Under the pieces are notes generated by a model, which did not search any database, was not told the origin of the DNA, and worked only from the letters and a program-made list of their open reading frames with translations. A stretch of 6,394 nucleotides of DNA, from positions 1-6,394 of the forward strand of contig JAFRRE010000134.1 in assembly GCA_017428285.1 (NCBI GenBank), in the 5' to 3' direction. Of the stretch, positions 1 through 5,258 are shown piece after piece; within the stretch, counting starts at the first letter, position 1, and each line of letters begins with the position of its first letter. This DNA is from Bacteroidales bacterium. Its GTDB lineage: Bacteria; Bacteroidota; Bacteroidia; Bacteroidales; F082. The position numbers and the translations under genes are program-made.

Positions 1-1
1 A

Positions 2-141
2 AAAGTAATGAACCATATCTATCAGACTAACTGGAAACACACAGACTCCCCAAACGTAACCCATGCGTCTTGGGGATATTTTGTGGGAAACGAATTCCGC
101 ACTCACGATGAAAACTCACCATTCGAAGGGCCACCTTGGGA
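2..141 (+). CDS. Unidentified coding fragment, truncated at both ends and joined to rpoC
   Basis: Frame 2 is open from the left edge and reads as a plausible protein with several Trp, Tyr, Asn and His residues. A typical stretch at 71-97 encodes WGYFVGNEF, and the segment ends in GPPWD at 128-142. The rpoC reading frame cannot be extended leftwards here: it meets a TGA at 109-111, and the codons between it and the rpoC homology (121-141) do not encode RpoC-like sequence. The frame-2 reading loses sense after about 142 and stops at 173-175. I do not recognise the protein family. There is an ATG at 8-10, but nothing shows that it is a start. This is probably part of another gene brought beside rpoC by a chimeric join. 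Frame 3 is also open over part of this stretch and looks less protein-like. Confidence 0.4.
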
Positions 142-156
142 CCCGTCGTTTGGGAC
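136..156. other. Chimeric junction inside rpoC
   Basis: RpoC homology begins abruptly at about 142 (PVVWDILEN), although the family has about 400 further residues before this point. The sequence to the left belongs to a different frame and a different protein. The 7-mer TTGGGAC occurs twice across the join, at 136-142 and 150-156, and encodes Trp-Asp in the left fragment's frame and in rpoC's frame respectively. A short repeat at such a point fits a misassembly or a microhomology join. A genuine truncation of the only rpoC copy would be lethal, so artefact is the preferred reading. Confidence 0.6.
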
Positions 157-3100
157 ATCCTCGAGAACATCCTGAAAGGTCACCCGATTCTGTTGAACCG
201 TGCTCCTACGCTGCACCGTCTGGGTATCCAGGCCTTCCAGCCGAAGCTTATCGAAGGTAAGGCAATCCGTTTGCACCCCTTGGTGTGTACGGCATTCAAC
301 GCTGACTTCGACGGTGACCAGATGGCTGTCCACGTACCGTTGGGCAACGCTGCTGTGCTTGAAGCTCAGATTCTGATGCTGGCTTCGCACAACATCCTGA
401 ATCCTTCGAATGGTGCACCTATCACGCTGCCTTCGCAGGACATGGTTTTGGGTCTGTACTACATCACCAAGCCGCGTAAGAGCACGCCTGATCATCCTGT
501 GAAGGGTGAAGGTATGTCGTTCTATTCGCCGGAAGAGGTGATTATTGCCCATAATGAAGGCCGTGCCGATATGCATGCTGTCATTAAGGTGCGCGTGAAG
601 GTTCGCGAGAACGATCAACTCGTCACCAAGCTTGTCGAGACTACTGTGGGTCGTGTCATCTTCAACCAAGTGGTTCCTGAAGACTACGGCTTCATCAACG
701 AGCTGTTGACCAAGAAGTCGCTCCGTTCCATCGTCGGCGACATGGTGCGTATGGAAGGCACTGCCGTCACCACCAAGTTCTTGGACGACATCAAGAACAT
801 GGGCTACTATCAAGCTTATAAAGGTGGCTTGTCGTTCAATCTGGGTAATGTGCTCGTTCCCGAAATGAAAGGCAACCTCATTGGTGAAGCTAATGCACAA
901 GCCGCACAAATCCGTGAATACGAGAAGATGGGCTTCATGGGTCCGAATGAGCGTTACAACCAGATTGTTGACCTTTGGACCGATGTCAACGCCAAACTGA
1001 CCCAAGAGGTGATGAAGGTGTTGTCGAGTGACGACCAAGGCTTCAACCCGGTGTACATGATGCTGCACTCTGGTGCTCGTGGTTCCGAAGCTCAGGTGTC
1101 ACAGCTCTGCGGTATGAGAGGTCTGATGGCCAAGCCTATGAAGGCTGGTTCAGGCGGCTCCGAAATCATTGAGAACCCGATTCTGTCGAACTTCCAGGAA
1201 GGTCTGTCCGTGTTGGAGTACTTCATCTCTACGCACGGTGCCCGTAAGGGTTTGGCAGATACCGCTCTGAAGACCGCTGACGCTGGTTACCTGACCCGTC
1301 GTCTGGTCGACGTGGCTCACGATGTCATCATCACCGAGAAGGACTGCGGAACCCTCCGTGGTATGACCATCTCGCGTGGTGAAGAAATCAAGGAGCCGGG
1401 CAAGCACTCCTTGTTGTACGACCGTATCCTCGGCCGTGTGGCCTTGCACGATGTGTTCCATCCCCAGACGGGCGAACTCATCGCTGCCAGTGGTCAGGAA
1501 CTCAATGAGACTCTTGCCGAGGCCATCGACGAATCGCCGCTTGAGAGTGTCGAAATCCGTTCCGTGCTGACCTGCGAATCGAAGCGCGGTGTGTGCGCCA
1601 ACTGCTATGGCCGCAACCTGTCGTCGAGCAAGCTGGTTCAGAAAGGTGAGGCTGTGGGCGTTATCGCTGCACAGTCCATCGGTGAACCTGGTACCCAGCT
1701 GACCCTGCGTACCTTCCACTCTGGTGGTAAGGCTTCGAAGGGCTTGGTGGCCAACAGCACCGAAGCCAAGTATGACGGCTATCTCGAAATCGAAGAATTG
1801 CGTTCTGTCGAGGTCGACAAGGAAGGCGACAAATATCAGATTGTCATCGGCCGTTCGGCTGAATTGAAGCTGCACGACAACCATACCGATGTCGTTTTGA
1901 TGACGACCAACATTCCTTATGGCGCCAAGTTGTTCTTCAAGGCTGGCGATCAGGTGAAGAAGGGCGACAAGATTTGCGAATGGGATCCCTACAATGCCAC
2001 TATCATCTCTGAACACAGTGGTAAGGTCCGTTTCCAGAACGTGATTGAAGGTGTGACCTATCGTAACGAGACCATCGCTGAGACCGGCTTTATCGAGCGT
2101 GTCATCATCGAAGGTAAGAGAGGTGCCAAGAACCCGCTCATCGACATCGTTGATGAGAACGGTGAGACCTTGGTTTCCTACGACTTGCCTGTCGATGCCC
2201 ACGTCATCGTTAGCGAAGGTGATGCCATCTCGGCTGGTGATCAATTGGTGCGTATCCCGCGTAACGTCTCTGGCGGTGGTGATATCACTGGTGGTCTGCC
2301 GCGTGTGCAAGAGCTGTTTGAGGCTCGTAACTCCATCGACCCGGCTGTTGTTTCCGAAATCGACGGTATCGTCCATCTCGAGAAGAAACTGAAGCGCGGT
2401 AACCGTGAGGTCGTCGTGACAGCCAAGACGGGCGAGGAGAAGCGTTATCTCATCCCGACTTCGAAGCAGATCCTGGCTCAGGAGAACGACTTCGTGAAGG
2501 CTGGTCAACCGCTTTCCGAAGGTGTCATCACGCCCAACAGCATCTTGGCTATCATGGGCCCGATGAAGGTGCAGGAATACATCGTCAACGAGGCTCAGAG
2601 CGTGTACCGTCAGCAAGGTGTGGTCATCAACGACAAGCACTTTGAGGTCATCGTGCGTCAGATGATGCGTAAGGTCGAAATCCTCGACCCAGGCGACACT
2701 CGCTTCCTGCAAGGCGAGCTGGTCAACAAGTTGACTTTCCAAGAGGAGAACGACGACATCTACGGCAAGTTCTTCGTGGAGGACAATGGTGCTTCCGAAA
2801 AGCTGCAGAAGGGCGAAATCGTTTCGGCCATGAAGCTGCGTGAGGAAGAGTCTGCTCTGAAGCGGAAGGACTTGACCCTGCCGACGGTGCGTCCTGCACG
2901 TCCGGCAACGGCTACACAGGTGCTGCAAGGTATCACCCGCGCTGCTTTGGCTACCGACAGCTTCATCTCGGCTGCCTCCTTCCAGGAGACCACCAAGGTG
3001 CTGACCAATGCTGCCATTGCCGCCAAGAGCGACTTCTTGCTCGGTATGAAGGAGAATGTGATCGTCGGTCACAAGATTCCTGCCGGCACAGGTCTGCGTG

Positions 3101-3168
3101 AGTATGAGGACTTGATTGTGGGCTCTCGTGAAGAGTACGAAGAGCTGCAAGAAAAGGCCGCACTCTAA
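136..3168 (+). CDS. rpoC: DNA-directed RNA polymerase subunit beta', 5'-truncated
   Basis: This is the largest catalytic subunit of RNA polymerase, which holds the active-site magnesium. Residues below count from TTG 136, which is not a real start; true homology begins at about residue 3. The metal-binding NADFDGDQM lies at 55-63, with Asp57, Asp59 and Asp61. The bridge-helix region is at about 355-391 ([19 protein letters not shown] inside it). A zinc site is formed by Cys404, Cys480, Cys487 and Cys490, matching the spacing in E. coli. The trigger-loop start at 516-530 keeps Arg525 and the catalytic-region His528. About 180 residues (535-712) interrupt the trigger loop in the manner of the SI3 insertion, and [18 protein letters not shown] follows at 714-731. 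The C-terminus is conserved ([27 protein letters not shown]). The stretch [17 protein letters not shown] (332-348) is longer than in E. coli, which I recall as typical of Bacteroidota. About 400 N-terminal residues (clamp, zinc ribbon, lid, rudder) are missing. No internal frameshift is seen. The gene would normally follow rpoB, which is not in the window. Confidence 0.97.
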   Translation: MGPVVWDILENILKGHPILLNRAPTLHRLGIQAFQPKLIEGKAIRLHPLVCTAFNADFDGDQMAVHVPLGNAAVLEAQILMLASHNILNPSNGAPITLPSQDMVLGLYYITKPRKSTPDHPVKGEGMSFYSPEEVIIAHNEGRADMHAVIKVRVKVRENDQLVTKLVETTVGRVIFNQVVPEDYGFINELLTKKSLRSIVGDMVRMEGTAVTTKFLDDIKNMGYYQAYKGGLSFNLGNVLVPEMKGNLIGEANAQAAQIREYEKMGFMGPNERYNQIVDLWTDVNAKLTQEVMKVLSSDDQGFNPVYMMLHSGARGSEAQVSQLCGMRGLMAKPMKAGSGGSEIIENPILSNFQEGLSVLEYFISTHGARKGLADTALKTADAGYLTRRLVDVAHDVIITEKDCGTLRGMTISRGEEIKEPGKHSLLYDRILGRVALHDVFHPQTGELIAASGQELNETLAEAIDESPLESVEIRSVLTCESKRGVCANCYGRNLSSSKLVQKGEAVGVIAAQSIGEPGTQLTLRTFHSGGKASKGLVANSTEAKYDGYLEIEELRSVEVDKEGDKYQIVIGRSAELKLHDNHTDVVLMTTNIPYGAKLFFKAGDQVKKGDKICEWDPYNATIISEHSGKVRFQNVIEGVTYRNETIAETGFIERVIIEGKRGAKNPLIDIVDENGETLVSYDLPVDAHVIVSEGDAISAGDQLVRIPRNVSGGGDITGGLPRVQELFEARNSIDPAVVSEIDGIVHLEKKLKRGNREVVVTAKTGEEKRYLIPTSKQILAQENDFVKAGQPLSEGVITPNSILAIMGPMKVQEYIVNEAQSVYRQQGVVINDKHFEVIVRQMMRKVEILDPGDTRFLQGELVNKLTFQEENDDIYGKFFVEDNGASEKLQKGEIVSAMKLREEESALKRKDLTLPTVRPARPATATQVLQGITRAALATDSFISAASFQETTKVLTNAAIAAKSDFLLGMKENVIVGHKIPAGTGLREYEDLIVGSREEYEELQEKAAL

Positions 3169-3182
3169 CAAGTATTGAACTG

Positions 3183-3216
3183 AGCGGGGACGGCTTGACA
3201 GCTGTCCCCGCTTTTT
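3183..3216 (+). terminator. Intrinsic terminator after rpoC
   Basis: A GC-rich stem pairs AGCGGGGAC (3183-3191) with GTCCCCGCT (3204-3212). Three more pairs inside, one of them G-U, leave a six-base loop (TTGACA, 3195-3200). Five T residues (3212-3216) follow directly. It lies 14 bases after the rpoC stop, so it is the likely end of the rpoBC transcript and separates rpoC from the DUF3467 gene. Confidence 0.92.
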
Positions 3217-3240
3217 AATAAGTAGATGAGCAGAATTAGT

Positions 3241-3341
3241 TTCAGAAAAGGCTGAAGAATTTGGCCGTCAGCAGTCAGCCATCAGCAGTCAGCCTTGGTG
3301 CTACCGAGCTGAAAGCTGAAGGCTGATAGCTTACAGCTAAG
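3241..3341. repeat. Heptad-phased inverted repeat (TCAGC / GCTGA units)
   Basis: The left arm has TCAGC at 3268, 3275, 3282 and 3289, spaced exactly 7 bases apart; a 13-base unit is repeated at 3268-3280 and 3282-3294. After a 14-base spacer the right arm has the complementary GCTGA at 3308, 3315 and 3322, then the decayed forms GCTTA (3329) and GCTAA (3336), in the same 7-base phase. The arms can pair into an imperfect hairpin of about 28 bases per side. A smaller hairpin, TTCAG (3241-3245) with CTGAA (3252-3256), lies just upstream. It is not a CRISPR array: the units are far too short and have no spacers. Confidence 0.8.
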
Positions 3342-3361
3342 AAGCTTATAATAATGCGGTT

Positions 3362-3369
3362 TAATTTTG
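3362..3369 (+). promoter_or_regulatory. Putative Bacteroidota-type -7 promoter box for the DUF3467 gene
   Basis: TAATTTTG matches the Bacteroidota housekeeping sigma consensus TAnnTTTG. It lies 26 bases before the ATG at 3396, in an AT-rich leader without a Shine-Dalgarno sequence, as is usual in this phylum. No clear TTTG -33 box is seen at the expected distance, so the promoter is only probable. Confidence 0.5.
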
Positions 3370-3395
3370 AATAGATACTTACTTACAATAACATT

Positions 3396-3707
3396 ATGGA
3401 AAACAACAATCAGAAAAACCAACTGAATATCGAAATCAGCGACGAGGTGGCTGAAGGCAAATACTCAAATCTGGCCATTATCACTCACTCGCCCAATGAA
3501 TTCATTGTCGACTTTGCCCAGATGATGCCTGGCACACCTAAGGCAAAAGTCCGTTCAAGAGTGATTATGAATCCCTTGAACGCCAAGCGTCTGTACAAGG
3601 CTTTGGCCGACAACATCGCCAAGTACGAACAGCAATTTGGCACCATTCAGGATTTGGGTAGCAATGTCGCCCAGTTCCCGATAGGCACGCCTACTGCACA
3701 GGCTTGA
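3396..3707 (+). CDS. DUF3467 domain protein
   Basis: This is a protein of 103 residues that I recognise as DUF3467, a small family of unknown function that sits beside rpoC in many Bacteroidota. The conserved core covers about residues 10-80. It begins with NIEISDEVAEGKYSNLA, continues with THSPNEFIVDFAQMMPG and KAKVRSRVIMNP, and ends in an amphipathic LNAKRLYKALADNIAKYE segment. The polar, Asn/Gln-rich first ten residues and the last twenty look disordered. There is no signal peptide or membrane segment, so it should be cytoplasmic. The ATG at 3396 is the first in frame, with an AT-rich leader and the TAATTTTG box ahead. The rpoC terminator lies between it and rpoC, so it is probably transcribed separately, or by read-through. 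The conserved position suggests a link with transcription, but no function is established. Confidence 0.9.
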   Translation: MENNNQKNQLNIEISDEVAEGKYSNLAIITHSPNEFIVDFAQMMPGTPKAKVRSRVIMNPLNAKRLYKALADNIAKYEQQFGTIQDLGSNVAQFPIGTPTAQA

Positions 3708-3727
3708 TCAACATCACGTGTCAATAT

Positions 3728-3778
3728 GAAATCGACCGTCTATGTCATTTCCTCGGGAATCTATAGGCGGTCGATTTC
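3728..3778. repeat. Long intergenic hairpin after the DUF3467 gene
   Basis: The arm at 3728-3743 (GAAATCGACCGTCTAT) pairs with 3763-3778 over 16 base pairs, one of them a G-U wobble. The loop can form a second small stem, TTCC (3749-3752) with GGAA (3756-3759). No T-run follows on either strand, so it is not a classical intrinsic terminator. It may protect the 3' end of the upstream mRNA, act as a weak terminator, or be an extragenic palindrome. An 18-codon frame (3726-3782) spans it exactly and is probably chance. Confidence 0.75.
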
Positions 3779-3802
3779 GTAAATATAAGCATCTGTAATG
3801 CA

Positions 3803-4588
3803 ATGAAACATGTCCTCTTTTTACTGCTAGCGTTGATGGTCGGCCCTCTTTTGTTGGCTCAAGAAAACGAAAGTCAGTTGCCCGATACGAGCCTGTTTGA
3901 GGCCCATCATCATATCGAAGGCAATGATACGCTTCCATATCGGCTTTATCGTTCTCAGAAAGCCGATACGATGACTGAAGCTTTACCTTTGGTCATCTTC
4001 CTGCATGGTGCAGGAGAGCGTGGCAACGACAATTGTATGCAGTTGAAGCATTGCATCAAGTATTTCCTTGATGACACCGTGACAAGCCGTTATCCTTTTT
4101 TGTTGATGGCTCCGCAATGCCCAAATGACAGACGTTGGGTGGATACGGATTGGAGCCTGCCTGAGCACACGATGGACAGCATGCCCACGGCAGAGCTGCT
4201 TGGCGTGATGGCTGTGCTTGACAGCCTTGTTGGTGTTGGTGTCGTGGATTCGACGCAAGTTTATATTTGTGGCATTTCTATGGGAGGCTTTGGCACTTGG
4301 GATGCCTTGCAGCGTTGGCCGGAGAGATTTGCGGCAGCTATTGCCATCTGCGGTGGGGGAGACCCAGCATACGCCGAGGCCATGAAGGACATTCCCGTAT
4401 ATATCTTTCATGGTTTGCTCGATGAGGTGGTCATGCCTTCGCGGAGCATACAGATGTATAATGCATTGAAAGAAGTCGGCAGCAAAGAGGCCATTCTAGT
4501 TACATATCCCGAATTGGGTCATTTGTGTTGGAATGAGGCTTTTTCCACGCCAGGGTTGTTTGAGTGGTTGTTTGGGAAGAAAAGGTAG
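3803..4588 (+). CDS. Secreted alpha/beta hydrolase (esterase / prolyl-oligopeptidase-like)
   Basis: A 261-residue serine hydrolase resembling the phospholipase/carboxylesterase and prolyl-oligopeptidase-type small esterases. Residues 1-19 form a signal peptide: Lys2, a Leu-rich core, then LLLAQ with likely cleavage near Ala19-Gln20. No lipobox Cys is present, so the mature enzyme is probably periplasmic or exported. The fold begins at PLVIFLHGAGERG (62-74), where HGAGERG is the usual oxyanion-hole region. The nucleophile elbow is GISMGGFGTW (157-166) with Ser159. Asp207 in HGLLDEVV and His240 in ELGHLCWNEA complete the triad. QCPNDRRW (105-112) is also typical of the family. The substrate cannot be read from the sequence; acyl or feruloyl/acetyl esters of plant polysaccharides are common for relatives. 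The ATG at 3803 is chosen because it begins the signal peptide. It appears to be a single-gene unit, as the next 670 bases lack a same-strand gene. Confidence 0.9.
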   Translation: MKHVLFLLLALMVGPLLLAQENESQLPDTSLFEAHHHIEGNDTLPYRLYRSQKADTMTEALPLVIFLHGAGERGNDNCMQLKHCIKYFLDDTVTSRYPFLLMAPQCPNDRRWVDTDWSLPEHTMDSMPTAELLGVMAVLDSLVGVGVVDSTQVYICGISMGGFGTWDALQRWPERFAAAIAICGGGDPAYAEAMKDIPVYIFHGLLDEVVMPSRSIQMYNALKEVGSKEAILVTYPELGHLCWNEAFSTPGLFEWLFGKKR

Positions 4589-4680
4589 GTTTCTTGTTGC
4601 ATTTGGCTTCAAGGTGCACCACCAACTTCTGGTTGATGAGCTCAAGAATGGCTTCATTCAGATTGGTGGCAGCCATGTCA

Positions 4681-4739
4681 TGCCCTCCCTTTAATCCCCC
4701 GCCCTTCGGGCACCCCCTTAAAAGGGGGAAGGGCGGGCA
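4681..4739. repeat. GC-rich palindromic extragenic repeat
   Basis: The outer stem pairs CCCGCCCTT (4698-4706) with AAGGGCGGG (4729-4737). The inner stem pairs CCCCCT (4713-4718) with AGGGGG (4723-4728). An alternative small hairpin GCCC-TTC-GGGC lies at 4701-4711. TGCCC at 4681-4685 can also pair with GGGCA at 4735-4739. No T-run follows, so termination is uncertain. Such C-run/G-run palindromes are, from memory, frequent between genes of Bacteroidales; copy number could not be checked here. The 92 bases before it, after the hydrolase stop, show no supportable feature. Confidence 0.6.
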
Positions 4740-4784
4740 TCTATGGCTGCGGCATACAGGAATCCGCCTATCCTAATATGAATA

Positions 4785-4897
4785 CCCGACATTGCATATC
4801 GGGGTGTGGTAGGGTCGTCCCTTCGGGACTTTGGCTTGACCCATTGTCATCGTTTGCGTCCCGCAGACGGTGGTGGGTGTCACCTACCGAGGTGTCA
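4785..4897. repeat. Composite palindromic intergenic element
   Basis: Four stem-loops lie in a row. CCCGA (4785-4789) pairs with TCGGG (4799-4803). GTCCC-TTC-GGGAC (4817-4829) is enclosed by GGGTC (4812-4816) with GACCC (4838-4842). A stem of ten pairs with two G-U joins 4848-4857 to 4863-4872. CACCT (4881-4885) pairs with AGGTG (4890-4894). GGTGTCA is repeated directly at 4876-4882 and 4891-4897. No open frame here looks protein-like. The CCCTTCGGG hairpin followed by the GTTTGCGTCCCGCAGAC hairpin recalls an interspersed repeat I have seen in Bacteroidales genomes; the identity is from memory and not verified. Confidence 0.55.
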
Positions 4898-4946
4898 ATG
4901 CTCTCATTCTTTTAGATTGAAATCTATCTTTTTGCTCTTTTTTCTA

Positions 4947-4973
4947 TTGTTTCTCCAAGTTTTTGTATTTTTG
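4947..4973 (+). promoter_or_regulatory. Putative Bacteroidota-type promoter of the small RNA
   Basis: TATTTTTG (4966-4973) is a full match to the -7 consensus TAnnTTTG. TTG at 4947-4949 may serve as the -33 element, although the 16-base spacing is shorter than the usual 19-20. The surrounding T-rich tract (4927-4972) is typical of active promoters in this phylum. Transcription would begin near 4980, just before the structured RNA described next. Confidence 0.6.
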
Positions 4974-4979
4974 CCCTCA

Positions 4980-5185
4980 AGTATCGCCTAAATAGCGGTG
5001 CGTTTTTATTGGAAATAACATAGCGTTAGTGCTATATTCGGAATGTCCCTGAACCTCGCAACTTCAAAAGACATTGTAAGACGAATAAGTGCCAGCGTCT
5101 ACGCTATAGCGTGGACTGGACTTATCCTTACAATGGGTCATGCGAGGACCTTGGGACATTGATAAGCGCCTTTCCGCGCTTTTTT
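4980..5185 (+). ncRNA. Candidate 6S-like structured small RNA
   Basis: No protein frame is convincing here, but the stretch folds into one long interrupted hairpin. From the base up: AATGTCCC (5042-5049) pairs with GGGACATT (5153-5160). After a 4/5-base internal loop, CCTCGCA (5054-5060) pairs with TGCGAGG (5141-5147). A large asymmetric bubble follows (11 bases at 5061-5071 against 5 at 5136-5140). Then CATTGTAAG (5072-5080) pairs with CTTACAATG (5127-5135), ATAAGT (5085-5090) with ACTTAT (5120-5125), and CCAG (5092-5095) with CTGG (5116-5119). The top stem joins 5098-5104 to 5109-5115. A small 5' hairpin pairs ATAGC (5020-5024) with GCTAT (5031-5035). A promoter precedes and a terminator follows, giving about 205 nt. 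A long rod with a central bubble is the hallmark of 6S RNA, which binds RNA polymerase as a promoter mimic; the Bacteroidales-1 motif is another candidate. The structure is seen; the family name is inference. Confidence 0.65.
5164..5185 (+). terminator. Intrinsic terminator of the small RNA
   Basis: AAGCGC (5164-5169) pairs with GCGCTT (5176-5181) around a six-base loop, followed by a T-run through 5185. It begins 4 bases after the closing stem of the structured RNA and 95 bases before the helicase start, so it defines the 3' end of the small RNA. Confidence 0.88.
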
Positions 5186-5258
5186 ATGTCCTGAGGTTCT
5201 TTGTTTGAGCCCATCCCCTCCGAACAGATAGTCCTTGCGCTGCAAAACTATAGCGTTT

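Noticed and set aside
136..138. TTG as the true start of a shortened rpoC
   Set aside because: The conserved sequence continues leftwards in all family members, and the first two codons do not match RpoC; the apparent start results from the chimeric join.
103..1068. A minus-strand open frame of 321 codons
   Set aside because: Same reason: a shadow of rpoC with low-complexity His/Val/Leu composition and no motif.
1150..3171. A minus-strand open frame of 673 codons
   Set aside because: It lies fully antisense to rpoC, whose codon bias leaves the opposite strand open. Its translation is rich in His, Asp, Leu and Thr without any recognisable domain.
3268..3340. CRISPR array
   Set aside because: The repeats are 5-7 bases long, contiguous and inverted, with no unique spacers and no cas genes.
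3726..3782. An 18-codon frame across the hairpin as a leader peptide
   Set aside because: It coincides with the inverted repeat, has no promoter of its own and no attenuator-like codon run; chance is more likely.
4564..4991. Two plus-strand open frames (4564-4776 and 4806-4991) in the intergenic stretch
   Set aside because: Their translations run through palindromic repeats and the promoter T-tract and show no protein-like conservation; the first overlaps the end of the hydrolase.
4980..5185. Retron or group II intron RNA
   Set aside because: No reverse transcriptase is seen nearby, and the fold is a single rod with a terminator, not the branched pattern of those elements.
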